Assembly (NCBI RefSeq): GCF_002855555.1
Contig: NZ_PKRT01000001.1
Span: 992,001-1,056,000 of the forward strand
Reading direction: 5' to 3'
DNA length: 64,000 nucleotides
From: Novosphingobium sp. TH158
Lineage (GTDB): Bacteria > Pseudomonadota > Alphaproteobacteria > Sphingomonadales > Sphingomonadaceae
Each line of letters begins with the position of its first letter. Positions within the stretch are counted from its first letter, which is position 1. Shown one piece after another: positions 52,235 through 59,938 of this stretch. A program made the position numbers and the translations under genes. Under the pieces are notes generated by a model. That model was not told the DNA's origin. It was given only the letters and a program-made list of their open reading frames with translations, and searched no databases.

Positions 52235-52516
52235 ATGGGTGAACTTGCTCTTCTCATTCCGCTGGCCCCCTTCCTGCTGGTGGGCTTCATCTTCTGGACC
52301 CGCCACCAGCAGAAAATGGCGCAGTCGCAAGCCGTTCAGTCGCAGGTTGACGAGCGCCAGGCCGCCTACACCCGCGAACTGGAAGACCGCATCCGCGTTC
52401 TTGAGCGCATCGTCACCGACAAGGGATTTGACGTTGCCAGCCAGATCGAGGCCCTGCGCGATGCCCGCCAGATCGAAGCCCGGCTCGACGCCAGGGAAAA
52501 GGAGCTTGGCCGATGA
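52235..52516 (+). CDS. PspB-like small protein, paralogue 1
   Basis: 93 residues, AGGGGAAAATCCC before the ATG. One N-terminal membrane helix (LALLIPLAPFLLVGFIFW), then a charged coiled coil carrying the array motif 'RIRVLERIVTDKGFDVASQI' followed by EALRD. The motif matches the PspB 'LExIL' segment. It ends in an acidic/basic helix (RQIEARLDAREKELGR). Probably inner membrane, with the coiled coil in the cytoplasm. Overlaps the next gene by 4 bp. Confidence 0.75.
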   Translation: MGELALLIPLAPFLLVGFIFWTRHQQKMAQSQAVQSQVDERQAAYTRELEDRIRVLERIVTDKGFDVASQIEALRDARQIEARLDAREKELGR

Positions 52517-52812
52517 ACTGGGGCAGCCCCGAATTCGTCATCCTGATCGTTGCGATTTCTACCGCCGGCTGGGTGATCAACAACTGGATCCGCGCCCGCC
52601 ACGGTTATCCGCTCGAAGACGAATGGGGCGGCAAGACAGCCCCGGCCGATGCCAAGGCCAGCAAGGCGCTGATCGAGGAAAACCGCGAGCTGCGCGCCCA
52701 GCTCGGCAAGGTGAACGAGCGGTTGCAGGTGCTGGAGCGCATCGCCACCGACCCCAGCCTTGGCGTCGCCGCCCAGATCGAGGCCCTGCGCGACAAGGAG
52801 GCGGTGCGATGA
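52513..52812 (+). CDS. PspB-like small protein, paralogue 2
   Basis: 99 residues. Membrane helix (FVILIVAISTAGWVINNWI) followed by the post-membrane motif 'RARHGYPLEDEWGG', then 'LRAQLGKVNERLQVLERIAT' and 'AAQIEALRDKE'. Same layout as paralogues 1, 3 and 4. The ATG overlaps the previous stop and the stop overlaps the next start, both by 4 bp, so translation is coupled. Confidence 0.75.
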   Translation: MNWGSPEFVILIVAISTAGWVINNWIRARHGYPLEDEWGGKTAPADAKASKALIEENRELRAQLGKVNERLQVLERIATDPSLGVAAQIEALRDKEAVR

Positions 52813-53141
52813 GCCCGGAACAGGTTCTCCAGCTTCTCGGCATGGTCATTCCCGGAGCGGCAATCATTGTCGCCATGATCGCCGGCAGCGTGATCTATTC
52901 GACCCGCATGAAGATCAAGCACGGCTACCCGCTCAGCGGGGCCTGGGGCCAGGCGGTCTATCCCAAGACCTCAACCGAGGATGGCGAACGGATCAGGCTG
53001 CTGAGCCAGGAGAACGCGCAGCTTCGCGCCGAGCTGGGTTCGCTGAAGGACCGGCTCGCCACGGTCGAACGCATCGTCACCGACAGCGGCTATTCGCTGA
53101 CGCACCAGATCGAGGCGCTGCGCGACCAGTCCAGGAATTGA
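52809..53141 (+). CDS. PspB-like small protein, paralogue 3
   Basis: 110 residues. Membrane helix (VIPGAAIIVAMIAGSVIY), motif 'KIKHGYPLSGAWGQ' just after it, then the coiled coil 'NAQLRAELGSLKDRLATVER' with IVTDSGYSLTHQIEALRDQ. It is visibly paralogous to its neighbours but differs in the loop length. Confidence 0.75.
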   Translation: MSPEQVLQLLGMVIPGAAIIVAMIAGSVIYSTRMKIKHGYPLSGAWGQAVYPKTSTEDGERIRLLSQENAQLRAELGSLKDRLATVERIVTDSGYSLTHQIEALRDQSRN

Positions 53142-53173
53142 ACATCAAGACAAAGGGATAGGGGAAGAATACG

Positions 53174-53449
53174 ATGAGTGGCAGCCAGATGATGGTGGTG
53201 TTGATCGTGCTGATCGTCAGCGTCGCCGGAATTCTCAAGGCGCGGTATCGGGCGCGGCACGGGATCGTGGAAGATCACTGGGGCAACCAGCAACTGGCCC
53301 AGCGGCCCGAGGATGCGGGCACCAACCCGGAAATGATGAAAGAGCTGGAGACGCTGCGCGAACGGGTGAAGGTGCTGGAACGCATCGCCACCGACGAACG
53401 CCAGACCCGCTCGATCGCCGCCGAGATCGAAGCCCTTCGCGACAAGTGA
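53174..53449 (+). CDS. PspB-like small protein, paralogue 4
   Basis: 91 residues, GGGGAAG ~8 nt upstream. Membrane helix (MMVVLIVLIVSVAGILKA), then 'RYRARHGIVEDHWGN', then 'LRERVKVLERIATDERQTRS' and AAEIEALRDK. Carries the same array motif; separated from paralogue 3 by 32 bp. Confidence 0.75.
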   Translation: MSGSQMMVVLIVLIVSVAGILKARYRARHGIVEDHWGNQQLAQRPEDAGTNPEMMKELETLRERVKVLERIATDERQTRSIAAEIEALRDK

Positions 53450-53475
53450 TGAACCCCGGGGGACCAGGGAGAAGC

Positions 53476-53712
53476 ATGATGATCGACACCAACCTGCTCA
53501 CCGCAACCGCTTCCGTATCGGGGCTGGCCATCGTCTCGCTCGCCGCCCTGCGCGGGTGGAACGGATGGCTCCAGCTCAAGGAACGCGAGCTAGAGCAAAA
53601 CCGCCCGGATATCGAGGGCGGCGCCTCATCGGGCATGGCCAGGATCGAGATGGCCGACCTGAAGGAACGCATCCGCAAGCTGGAAGCCATCGCGGCGGGA
53701 GTGGACCTGTGA
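53476..53712 (+). CDS. PspB-like small protein, paralogue 5 (short)
   Basis: 78 residues from MMIDTNLLTATASVSGLA, chosen because AGGGAG lies just upstream (ATG 53476 or 53479); an ATG at 53449 overlaps the preceding stop but lacks a site. Weak membrane helix, then 'MARIEMADLKERIRKLEAIA' which is a shortened form of the array motif without IEALRD. Overlaps the next gene by 4 bp. Confidence 0.6.
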   Translation: MMIDTNLLTATASVSGLAIVSLAALRGWNGWLQLKERELEQNRPDIEGGASSGMARIEMADLKERIRKLEAIAAGVDL

Positions 53713-53885
53713 GGGAAAAGGCAAGCGGCGCCGCCCGCGCCGGGATCGGCCTCGGCAGCGCGATTGCGGTGGCCATTTCGTGGAGCCTGAACAAGTCGGT
53801 GCTCTGGGCAGTGATCCACGGCGTACTCTCGTGGCTCTACGTGCTCTACTACATGTTCACCCGCCCGGGCGGCTTCTTCGGCTGA
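53709..53885 (+). CDS. Small double-helix membrane protein
   Basis: 58 residues, GTG start overlapping the previous TGA (GTGA). Two hydrophobic helices (AGIGLGSAIAVAISWSL and VIHGVLSWLYVLYYMF). It ends the run of coupled small genes. Family not recognised; the gap to sufE is 69 bp. Confidence 0.55.
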   Translation: MREKASGAARAGIGLGSAIAVAISWSLNKSVLWAVIHGVLSWLYVLYYMFTRPGGFFG

Positions 53886-53954
53886 GGCGGTGCGAGGGCG
53901 CAATCGAGCACAGACCCGATTGATCCCGCGCCCGTCACCGCCTAACGCCGATCC

Positions 53955-54365
53955 ATGCGCAGCCTTGATGACATCCTCGAGGAGTACGAATTCCTCGACA
54001 GCGACGAACGCTATCGCCTGCTGATCGAACTGGGGCGCGAGCTTGATCCCATGCCCGATGCCCTGAAGACCGATGCCACTCTGGTGCGCGGCTGCTCGGC
54101 GAGCGTCTGGGTCTATCCCACCGAAGGCGCGCAGGGGCGGCTGCACTTCCTGGCAGACAGCAACGCGGCAATCACCAAGGGCATCATCGCGCTGGTGCTC
54201 TCCGCGGTGCAGGACAAGCCGGCCGGCGAAGTGGCGACAATGGACATTGCCACCGCGCTTGCCCCGTTCGACCTGAAGAACCAGCTTTCATCGAACCGCA
54301 CCCAGGGCGTGCCCAACATGATCGCCCTGATCCGCGAGACAGCCGCCCGGCTGGCCGCCGCGTGA
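53955..54365 (+). CDS. sufE: SufE-family cysteine desulfurase activator
   Basis: 136 residues. The SufE signature is visible: 'YEFLDSDERYRLLIELGREL', catalytic Cys in 'LVRGCSASVWVYP' and 'FDLKNQLSSNRTQGVPNMIA'. It accepts sulfane sulfur from SufS for Fe-S cluster assembly; suf structural genes are not in the window. The stop overlaps the next GTG. Confidence 0.92.
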   Translation: MRSLDDILEEYEFLDSDERYRLLIELGRELDPMPDALKTDATLVRGCSASVWVYPTEGAQGRLHFLADSNAAITKGIIALVLSAVQDKPAGEVATMDIATALAPFDLKNQLSSNRTQGVPNMIALIRETAARLAAA

Positions 54366-54721
54366 AGAAGCTGGCCCATCCCTTCTGGCTGGCCGGGGGG
54401 ATCCTGTCCTTCGCCATGGGCACCATCGGCATTGCCCTGCCGATCCTGCCCACCGTGCCGTTCTATCTACTTGCCGCCTTCTGCTTTGCCCGTTCCAACC
54501 AGCGATGGGAGCAATGGCTTCTTGACCACCAGGTATGGGGGCCGCCGATCCGGCGCTGGCGCGAACGACGCGCCATTTCCCTCGCCGCCAAGGCCTCGGC
54601 CGTGGGCGCAATGTCGGTCGGCGCGGTCGTCACCTGGGTGCTGCTGGGCTGGCCCTGGGCCGGAATTTCGCTGGCCGTGCTGGTGATTGCGGGCACGTGG
54701 ATCTGCACCCGGCCCAGCTGA
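54362..54721 (+). CDS. YbaN-family (DUF454) inner-membrane protein
   Basis: 119 residues, GTG start. DUF454 pattern: 'FWLAGGILSFAMGTIGIALP', 'ILPTVPFYLLAAFCFARSNQ' and 'RWRERRAISLAAKASAVG', with about four membrane helices. Function unknown; in some bacteria it neighbours iron and haem genes. Confidence 0.9.
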   Translation: MKKLAHPFWLAGGILSFAMGTIGIALPILPTVPFYLLAAFCFARSNQRWEQWLLDHQVWGPPIRRWRERRAISLAAKASAVGAMSVGAVVTWVLLGWPWAGISLAVLVIAGTWICTRPS

Positions 54722-54858
54722 GCCGGGCTGCGACCAGTTGCGACACTTTCTCCCGGCTCTGCGACAGCCGGTTCACTTCCGTTCATGTAAAGCGGCGTAA
54801 ACCTGAACTCACCGGAACGATCCCCCGTCCGGAATTGAGAAACCAGGAGTACAGGGTC

Positions 54859-55233
54859 ATGCCCAAGTTCACCAAGATCGCCGCCCCCGCCCTGATCGCC
54901 GCCATGGCGCTCGGCGTCGCGGTGCCGGCACAGGCGCAGTACAACCAGGGCCGCGACTATGGCCACGGCTATGGCTACGGATACGGCAACAATATCGAGC
55001 GGGAAATCGCCCAGCTTGAGCGCGCCGTGAACCGCAGCGACAACCGCGACCGGATTTCCGAGCGCGAAGCTGCCAGCCTGCGCCGCGAAGTTGCCCAGCT
55101 GCGCTATACCTACCGGTCCTATGCCCGCAACGGGCTGACCAACCGCGAAGCCCGCATCCTGCAGAACCGGATCCAGAACATCCGCCACCACCTGCAGTAC
55201 GAGCGTAACGACCGCGATTATCGCCGTCGCTGA
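54859..55233 (+). CDS. Exported Gly/Tyr- and Arg-rich hypothetical protein
   Basis: 124 residues from MPKFTKIAAPALIAAMALGV (signal peptide to AQAQ). The mature part starts with a Gly/Tyr/His segment ('GHGYGYGYGNN'), followed by a long helix rich in Arg, Gln and Asn ('EREAASLRREVAQLRYTYRS', 'LQNRIQNIRHHLQYERN'). Typical sphingomonad periplasmic small protein; family not recognised. ACAGGG precedes the ATG. Confidence 0.75.
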   Translation: MPKFTKIAAPALIAAMALGVAVPAQAQYNQGRDYGHGYGYGYGNNIEREIAQLERAVNRSDNRDRISEREAASLRREVAQLRYTYRSYARNGLTNREARILQNRIQNIRHHLQYERNDRDYRRR

Positions 55234-55244
55234 TGCGAATGGGA

Positions 55245-55274
55245 AAAGGGCAGCTTTCAAGGAAGCTGCCCTTT
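55245..55274. terminator. Hairpin terminator after the exported protein
   Basis: Twelve-bp stem AAAGGGCAGCTT (55245-55256) with AAGCTGCCCTTT (55263-55274), loop TCAAGG. The T-run is short but the stem begins and ends with A/T blocks, so it is probably bidirectional. Confidence 0.75.
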
Positions 55275-55318
55275 CCTGCTTGTCATAAGCGCGCGGTGTT
55301 TCTAGGCGCACTGGCATC

Positions 55319-56749
55319 ATGACAGCCAAGCCCCGCACGCTTTACGAGAAGATCTGGGACGCCCACGTCGTCGAACGCCAGGACGACGGCACCTGCCTGA
55401 TCTATATCGACCGCCACCTCGTCCACGAAGTCACCAGCCCGCAGGCCTTCGAAGCCCTGCGCGTATCGGGCCGCAAGGTACGCCGCCCGGACCTGACGCT
55501 GGCCGTGCCGGACCACAACCTGCCCACCACCCCGCGCAAGGACGCAGCCGGCAACCGCCTGCCGATCGCCGATCAGGAAAGCGCCCAGCAGCTGGCCGCG
55601 CTTGAGCGCAACGCACCCGATTTCGGCATCCGCTACATCGGCGCGACCGATCTTGAGCAGGGCATCGTCCACGTCGTCGGCCCGGAACAGGGCTTCTCGC
55701 TCCCCGGCGCGACGATTGTCTGCGGTGACAGCCACACCAGCTGCCACGGCGGCCTTGGCGCACTGGCTTTCGGCATCGGCACCAGCGAGGTGGAGCACGT
55801 GCTCGCCACGCAGACGCTGCTGCTCAAGCAGTCGAAGACCATGGAAGTGCGCGTCGAAGGCCAGCTTGGCCCCGGCGTCACGCCCAAGGACCTGGTGCTG
55901 CACATCATCGGCGTGATCGGCACCGCGGGCGGCACCGGCCATGTCATCGAATTCCGCGGCCCGGTGTTCGAACAGATGAGCATCGAAGGCCGCCTGACGG
56001 TGTGCAACATGTCGATCGAAGGCGGCGCGCGCGCCGGCCTTGTCGCCCCCGATGACAAGACCTTCGCCTACCTGAAGGGCCGCCCCCTCGCGCCGACCGG
56101 CGATGACTGGGACAAGGCGGTGGCCTGGTGGAAGAGCCTTGCCACCGATCCCGGCGCCAGCTTCGACAAGTCGGTGGTGATCAACTCCGCCGATGTGCAG
56201 CCCACCGTGACCTGGGGCACCAGCCCGGAAGACACCGTTGCCATCGGCGGCGTGGTCCCCGCGCCGGAAAGCTTTGCCGATCCGTCCAAGCAGGATGCTG
56301 CGCGCAAGAGCCTGGAATACATGGGCCTCCAGCCCGGCCAGCGCATGGACGAGGTGGAAGTGCAGAACGTGTTCATCGGTTCGTGCACCAACAGCCGTAT
56401 CGAAGACCTGCGCGCCGCCGCCGCCGTGGTGAAGGGCCGCAAGAAGGCAGACAACGTGCGCTGGGCGATCGTCGTTCCCGGTTCGGGCCTGGTCAAGCAG
56501 CAGGCCGAGGCCGAAGGGCTAGACAAGGTGTTCACCGAAGCCGGCCTCGAATGGCGCGAGCCGGGCTGTTCGGCCTGCCTTGCCATGAACCCCGACAAGG
56601 TTCCTGCGGGCGAACGCTGCGCCTCTACCTCCAACCGCAACTTCGTCGGCCGACAGGGTCCGGGTGCCCGCACCCACCTCGTCAGCCCGGCGATGGCAGC
56701 GGCAGCGGCGGTAACCGGCAAGCTGACCGACGTACGCCAGCTCGGCTGA
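55319..56749 (+). CDS. leuC: 3-isopropylmalate dehydratase large subunit
   Basis: 476 residues. Aconitase-fold signatures are complete: '[20 protein letters not shown]' and '[20 protein letters not shown]', [4Fe-4S] cysteines in '[20 protein letters not shown]' and '[20 protein letters not shown]'. It isomerises 2-isopropylmalate to 3-isopropylmalate in leucine synthesis together with LeuD. Start ATG at 55319. LeuD is 428 bp downstream, with a small gene between. Confidence 0.97.
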   Translation: MTAKPRTLYEKIWDAHVVERQDDGTCLIYIDRHLVHEVTSPQAFEALRVSGRKVRRPDLTLAVPDHNLPTTPRKDAAGNRLPIADQESAQQLAALERNAPDFGIRYIGATDLEQGIVHVVGPEQGFSLPGATIVCGDSHTSCHGGLGALAFGIGTSEVEHVLATQTLLLKQSKTMEVRVEGQLGPGVTPKDLVLHIIGVIGTAGGTGHVIEFRGPVFEQMSIEGRLTVCNMSIEGGARAGLVAPDDKTFAYLKGRPLAPTGDDWDKAVAWWKSLATDPGASFDKSVVINSADVQPTVTWGTSPEDTVAIGGVVPAPESFADPSKQDAARKSLEYMGLQPGQRMDEVEVQNVFIGSCTNSRIEDLRAAAAVVKGRKKADNVRWAIVVPGSGLVKQQAEAEGLDKVFTEAGLEWREPGCSACLAMNPDKVPAGERCASTSNRNFVGRQGPGARTHLVSPAMAAAAAVTGKLTDVRQLG

Positions 56750-56894
56750 TCGACAGGTGCTGTCCTACAGGGCAGCATTCTGTCATCCATGGGCAATGAA
56801 CGAACGGACGGACGGTTTTTTATCTTCCCCGCGACCAATTGCCCGGATTGCGGGTGCAAAGCCGCAGAAATCAGGGGTTCCAGATAGCGAACAC

Positions 56895-56926
56895 GAGGTT
56901 TACACCGTGTCAACCTTGTAAACCTC
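56895..56926. promoter_or_regulatory. 10-bp inverted repeat in the leuC-leuD gap
   Basis: GAGGTTTACA (56895-56904) and TGTAAACCTC (56917-56926) are exact inverted copies separated by 12 bp, 55 bp before the start of the small membrane gene. Operator-like spacing; could also be a hairpin leader. Confidence 0.45.
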
Positions 56927-56980
56927 AACTCCGGCCTCTCGGCTCTTGCCAGCCAGCCGTGCCAGCGACATAGAACGGAT

Positions 56981-57178
56981 ATGACGGATATGACCGACAC
57001 ACCCGAAAAGCCCGCCAAGGGCAGCGCCAAGATCTCCACCGGGGCAGCGGCCATCGCCGGTGCCGCCATCGGTTCGGCCGCGCTTGCCGCTGCGCTGCTC
57101 TATGCCAATTCGCGCCGCAAGACGAAGAAGCCAACCGAAGACCCGATCCGTCCCGAAGACGCGCCGGAGACCGACTGA
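56981..57178 (+). CDS. Small membrane protein between leuC and leuD
   Basis: 65 residues ([20 protein letters not shown]...), two in-frame ATGs (56981, 56990). One transmembrane segment ([19 protein letters not shown]) and a basic/acidic tail '[20 protein letters not shown]'. Its stop overlaps the leuD ATG by one base, so they are coupled. Family not recognised. Confidence 0.6.
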   Translation: MTDMTDTPEKPAKGSAKISTGAAAIAGAAIGSAALAAALLYANSRRKTKKPTEDPIRPEDAPETD

Positions 57179-57780
57179 TGGAACCGATCAACCACGTTGA
57201 GGGCAAGGCCTATCCCTTCGGGCGCAAGAACGTCGATACCGACGTCGTCATTCCCGCGCACTGGCTGAAGACCATCACCCGCGACGGGCTGGGCAAGGGC
57301 TGTTTCGAAACGGTCAAGGCCGAACCCGGCAACGTGTTCGAGGATCCGGCCTACAAGGGCGCGCCGATCCTGATCGCGGGCGACAATTTCGGCTGCGGTT
57401 CCAGCCGCGAACACGCCGCCTGGGCCCTCTTGGACATGGGCATCACCGCAGTGATCGCCCCCAGCTTTTCCGACATCTTTTCGGGCAATGCCTTCAAGAA
57501 CGGTATCCTGACCGTGGTCCTGCCGCAGGAGCAGGTGGACCGCCTGCTGGAAGTGGCGAAGACCGATCCCATCGCCATCGATCTTGAAAGCCAGACGGTG
57601 ACCACGCCGTTCCAGGATCGCTTCACCTTCGAAATCGACCCGTTCCGCAAGCATTGCCTGCTCAACGGCCTCGATGAAGTGGGCCTCACCCTTACCCGGC
57701 AGGATGCCATCGCCGGTTACGAGGCGAAGGCGCGCGAAAGCCTGCCCTTCCTCGCGCGGGGCATCGCGGCAGCGGCCTGA
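57178..57780 (+). CDS. leuD: 3-isopropylmalate dehydratase small subunit
   Basis: 200 residues. LeuD signatures '[20 protein letters not shown]', '[20 protein letters not shown]' and '[20 protein letters not shown]' are complete and length is standard. It forms the swivelling small subunit of isopropylmalate isomerase with LeuC. Confidence 0.96.
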   Translation: MEPINHVEGKAYPFGRKNVDTDVVIPAHWLKTITRDGLGKGCFETVKAEPGNVFEDPAYKGAPILIAGDNFGCGSSREHAAWALLDMGITAVIAPSFSDIFSGNAFKNGILTVVLPQEQVDRLLEVAKTDPIAIDLESQTVTTPFQDRFTFEIDPFRKHCLLNGLDEVGLTLTRQDAIAGYEAKARESLPFLARGIAAAA

Positions 57781-57861
57781 CGCGCGGGGGTATTGAATGC
57801 AATCGCCATGCGGCCTATCGGCCAAAGGCAAGTCGTCTTAAGCTAAGGACTCCAGTTCACC

Positions 57862-58185
57862 ATGACCGATTTCAATGATCGCGAACGCGCCGAGGAAGCC
57901 CATTTCGCGCATGACGAGGAAATGAGCTTCCGCATCGTCGCCCGTCGCAACCGGCTGCTCGGCAACTGGGCGGCAGAGCGCATGGGCCTTTCCGCGGCAG
58001 AGACCGAAAGCTACGCCAAGGCAGTCGTCCAGGCCGATTTCGAGGAAGCCGGCGATGAAGACGTCATCCGCAAGCTGCTGGGCGACATGACCGCCGCCGG
58101 ACTCGACGTGTCCGAGGCCGAAGTGCGCGAAGCTCTTGAAGCCAAGGCTGTCGAAGCCCGCCGCGCCCTGATGGGCGAGGCCTGA
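57862..58185 (+). CDS. DUF1476 family (ATP synthase inhibitor subunit zeta-like)
   Basis: 107 residues. Characteristic start 'MTDFNDRERAEEAHFAHDEE' and 'FRIVARRNRLLGNWAAERMG', all-helical. In Paracoccus the zeta subunit blocks F1-ATPase hydrolysis; the family is restricted to alphaproteobacteria. Its gene usually neighbours bolA and grxD in sphingomonads, as here. Confidence 0.92.
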   Translation: MTDFNDRERAEEAHFAHDEEMSFRIVARRNRLLGNWAAERMGLSAAETESYAKAVVQADFEEAGDEDVIRKLLGDMTAAGLDVSEAEVREALEAKAVEARRALMGEA

Positions 58186-58197
58186 GGGAACGCCGCC

Positions 58198-58431
58198 ATG
58201 GGCATGGCCGCCGCCGATATCGAAGCGATGATCAAGGCGGCCCTGCCCGATGCGGTGGTCGAAATTACCGACCTTGCCGGTGACAACGATCACTACGCCG
58301 CGCGGGTTACCAGCGCGGCATTCGTGGGCAAGACCCGCGTGGCCCAGCACAAGCTGGTTTACGATGCGCTGGGCGGCCGCATGGGCGGCGTGCTCCACGC
58401 CTTGCAACTGACCACTGCCGTTCCCAGTTAG
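58198..58431 (+). CDS. bolA: BolA-family protein
   Basis: 77 residues. BolA/class II KH fold: '[20 protein letters not shown]', '[20 protein letters not shown]' and '[20 protein letters not shown]' with the conserved His ligands. BolA pairs with monothiol glutaredoxin to bind a [2Fe-2S] cluster; grxD is the next gene, 38 bp away. Symbol given as family only. Confidence 0.9.
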   Translation: MGMAAADIEAMIKAALPDAVVEITDLAGDNDHYAARVTSAAFVGKTRVAQHKLVYDALGGRMGGVLHALQLTTAVPS

Positions 58432-58469
58432 GGTCCAGCAGAAAATCCAGCCAAAGGTTCGCCGACCGC

Positions 58470-58799
58470 ATGTCCGATTCCCAGTCCCGCATCGCCGAAA
58501 TCGTCCAGTCCAACGACGTTGTCCTGTTCATGAAGGGCACGCCGCTGTTCCCGCAGTGCGGCTTTTCCAGCCGCGCCGTGGCGATCCTCGAACACCTTGG
58601 CGTCCCTTACGAGAGCGTCGACGTGCTGCAGGACATGGAAATCCGCCAGGGCATCAAGCAGTTTTCCGACTGGCCGACGATCCCCCAGCTCTACCTGAAG
58701 GGCGAGTTCCTGGGCGGCAGCGACATCATGATGGAAATGTACGAAGCCGGCGAACTGCAGCAGGCCATGGCCGACGCGGGCCTTTCGCCCAACGCCTGA
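58470..58799 (+). CDS. grxD: Monothiol glutaredoxin (Grx4-type)
   Basis: 109 residues. Active site CGFS in '[20 protein letters not shown]', the TIPQLY motif in '[20 protein letters not shown]' and the G-G-S-D-I end identify a CGFS glutaredoxin. It carries a [2Fe-2S] cluster with glutathione or BolA and delivers it to target proteins. Confidence 0.95.
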   Translation: MSDSQSRIAEIVQSNDVVLFMKGTPLFPQCGFSSRAVAILEHLGVPYESVDVLQDMEIRQGIKQFSDWPTIPQLYLKGEFLGGSDIMMEMYEAGELQQAMADAGLSPNA

Positions 58800-59135
58800 A
58801 CCGGGCCGCTTCGCGCTTCACCCGATTGCGCCGCACAGACCGCACAAAAAGGAAGCCCGCGAGGTGGGACTCGCGGGCTATCTTCGGGGACGGGATGCTC
58901 GGGGAGGCAAGGGGCCGCGGAGACCGGGGGGTTAGGTGCGGCCCCCGCCTCTTACGAGACTGCTTTGGGGTATCCAACCTAATGCAGACACCGTGCCAAA
59001 TCCCGATTTCCCTCTGATTTCCGCCATTCCTGATTTTCCCGGACCCCGTCAGACATTGCCGATTGTAAATTTTCCCGACAAATCCGCCGCCCTCCAACCC
59101 TTGCCAGCAAGGCCGGATGCGGCAAGGGTTGCAGC
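58800..59135. other. 336-bp stretch with only hairpins
   Basis: No coding region was supported between grxD and the Nudix gene. It contains the hairpins at 58854-58879 and 58911-58945, followed by an AT-richer segment without an evident promoter. A small RNA here is possible but cannot be shown from the sequence. Confidence 0.5.
58854..58879. terminator. Hairpin after grxD
   Basis: Ten-bp stem AGCCCGCGAG (58854-58863) with CTCGCGGGCT (58870-58879), loop GTGGGA. A T-rich tail is clearer on the minus strand (TTCCTTTTTG). A second GC stem GGGGCCGC (58911-58918)/GCGGCCCC (58938-58945) follows. Confidence 0.55.
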
Positions 59136-59906
59136 ATGACCTCCGGCCCCGCCTTCCCCACCGCCATCCCGGCGGCCACTGTCATCGTCTTCCGCCACGG
59201 CGCCAATGGCGCCCCGGCAGAGCTGCTGATGCTCGAACGGTCCGGGGAGATGCGCTTTGCCGGCGGGGCGGCCGTGTTTCCCGGCGGGCGTGTCGATGAG
59301 GCCGACCGCGAACTCGCTGCAACGCTCGACCATGGGCTGGACCTGCACGATGCGGCAGCGCGCGTCGCAGGCATCCGCGAGACGCTGGAGGAATCGGGCC
59401 TTGCCCTCGGCATCAAAGGCCGCATCGGCGCGTCGGAAGCAGCCGATGCGCGGCGCATGCTGCATGATGTGGGCAGCCTCGCCCCCGTGCTGGAGCGGTT
59501 CGGCTGGCAGCCGGACCTTGCCGCCCTGCATCCCTGGGCACGCTGGTGCCCCAATTGGGAGCGCGCCTTCGACACCCGCTTCTACCTTGCCGATCTGGGC
59601 ACCGGTGCAGTCGAAGTGGCGGCGGACGATACCGAACACACCCACCTGTTCTGGGCGAGCGCCGCCGAAGCGCTGGCCATGGCGGCGCGCGGCGAGATCA
59701 GCGTGATCTTCCCCACTCGCCGCAACCTTGAGCGGCTGGCCCTGTGCGACACCTTCGATGCGGCGCGCAGCTATGCCGCCCGCTTCCCGATCCGCACGAT
59801 CTCACCCGCCCGGCGCGAGATCGAAGGCCAGATGCACCTCACGATCCCGGATGACCTTGGCTATCCCGTAACCAGCGAGGCCATGACCACCGTACAGCGG
59901 GGCTAG
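59136..59906 (+). CDS. Nudix hydrolase (NUDT19/RppH-unlike, CoA-type)
   Basis: 256 residues. The Nudix box is visible as 'GRVDEADRELAATLDHGL' upstream and 'VAGIRETLEESGLALGIKG' (REx2EExGU pattern). The spacing between the two parts is longer than canonical, as in NUDT19-like/CoA-diphosphatase-like members. C-terminal 'DTRFYLADLGTGAVEVAADD' and 'FPTRRNLERLALCDTFDAAR' follow. It likely hydrolyses a nucleoside diphosphate derivative; a CoA compound is a guess. Confidence 0.85.
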   Translation: MTSGPAFPTAIPAATVIVFRHGANGAPAELLMLERSGEMRFAGGAAVFPGGRVDEADRELAATLDHGLDLHDAAARVAGIRETLEESGLALGIKGRIGASEAADARRMLHDVGSLAPVLERFGWQPDLAALHPWARWCPNWERAFDTRFYLADLGTGAVEVAADDTEHTHLFWASAAEALAMAARGEISVIFPTRRNLERLALCDTFDAARSYAARFPIRTISPARREIEGQMHLTIPDDLGYPVTSEAMTTVQRG

Positions 59907-59938
59907 CCAGCGGCGTGGGCCGCGATATGCTCAGGGCC

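Noticed and set aside
51642..53141. 499-aa plus-strand frame across pspB-pspC and the paralogue array
   Set aside because: Except for its last 110 residues (paralogue 3) it is out of frame with the recognised genes and reads as low-complexity Arg/Ala text.
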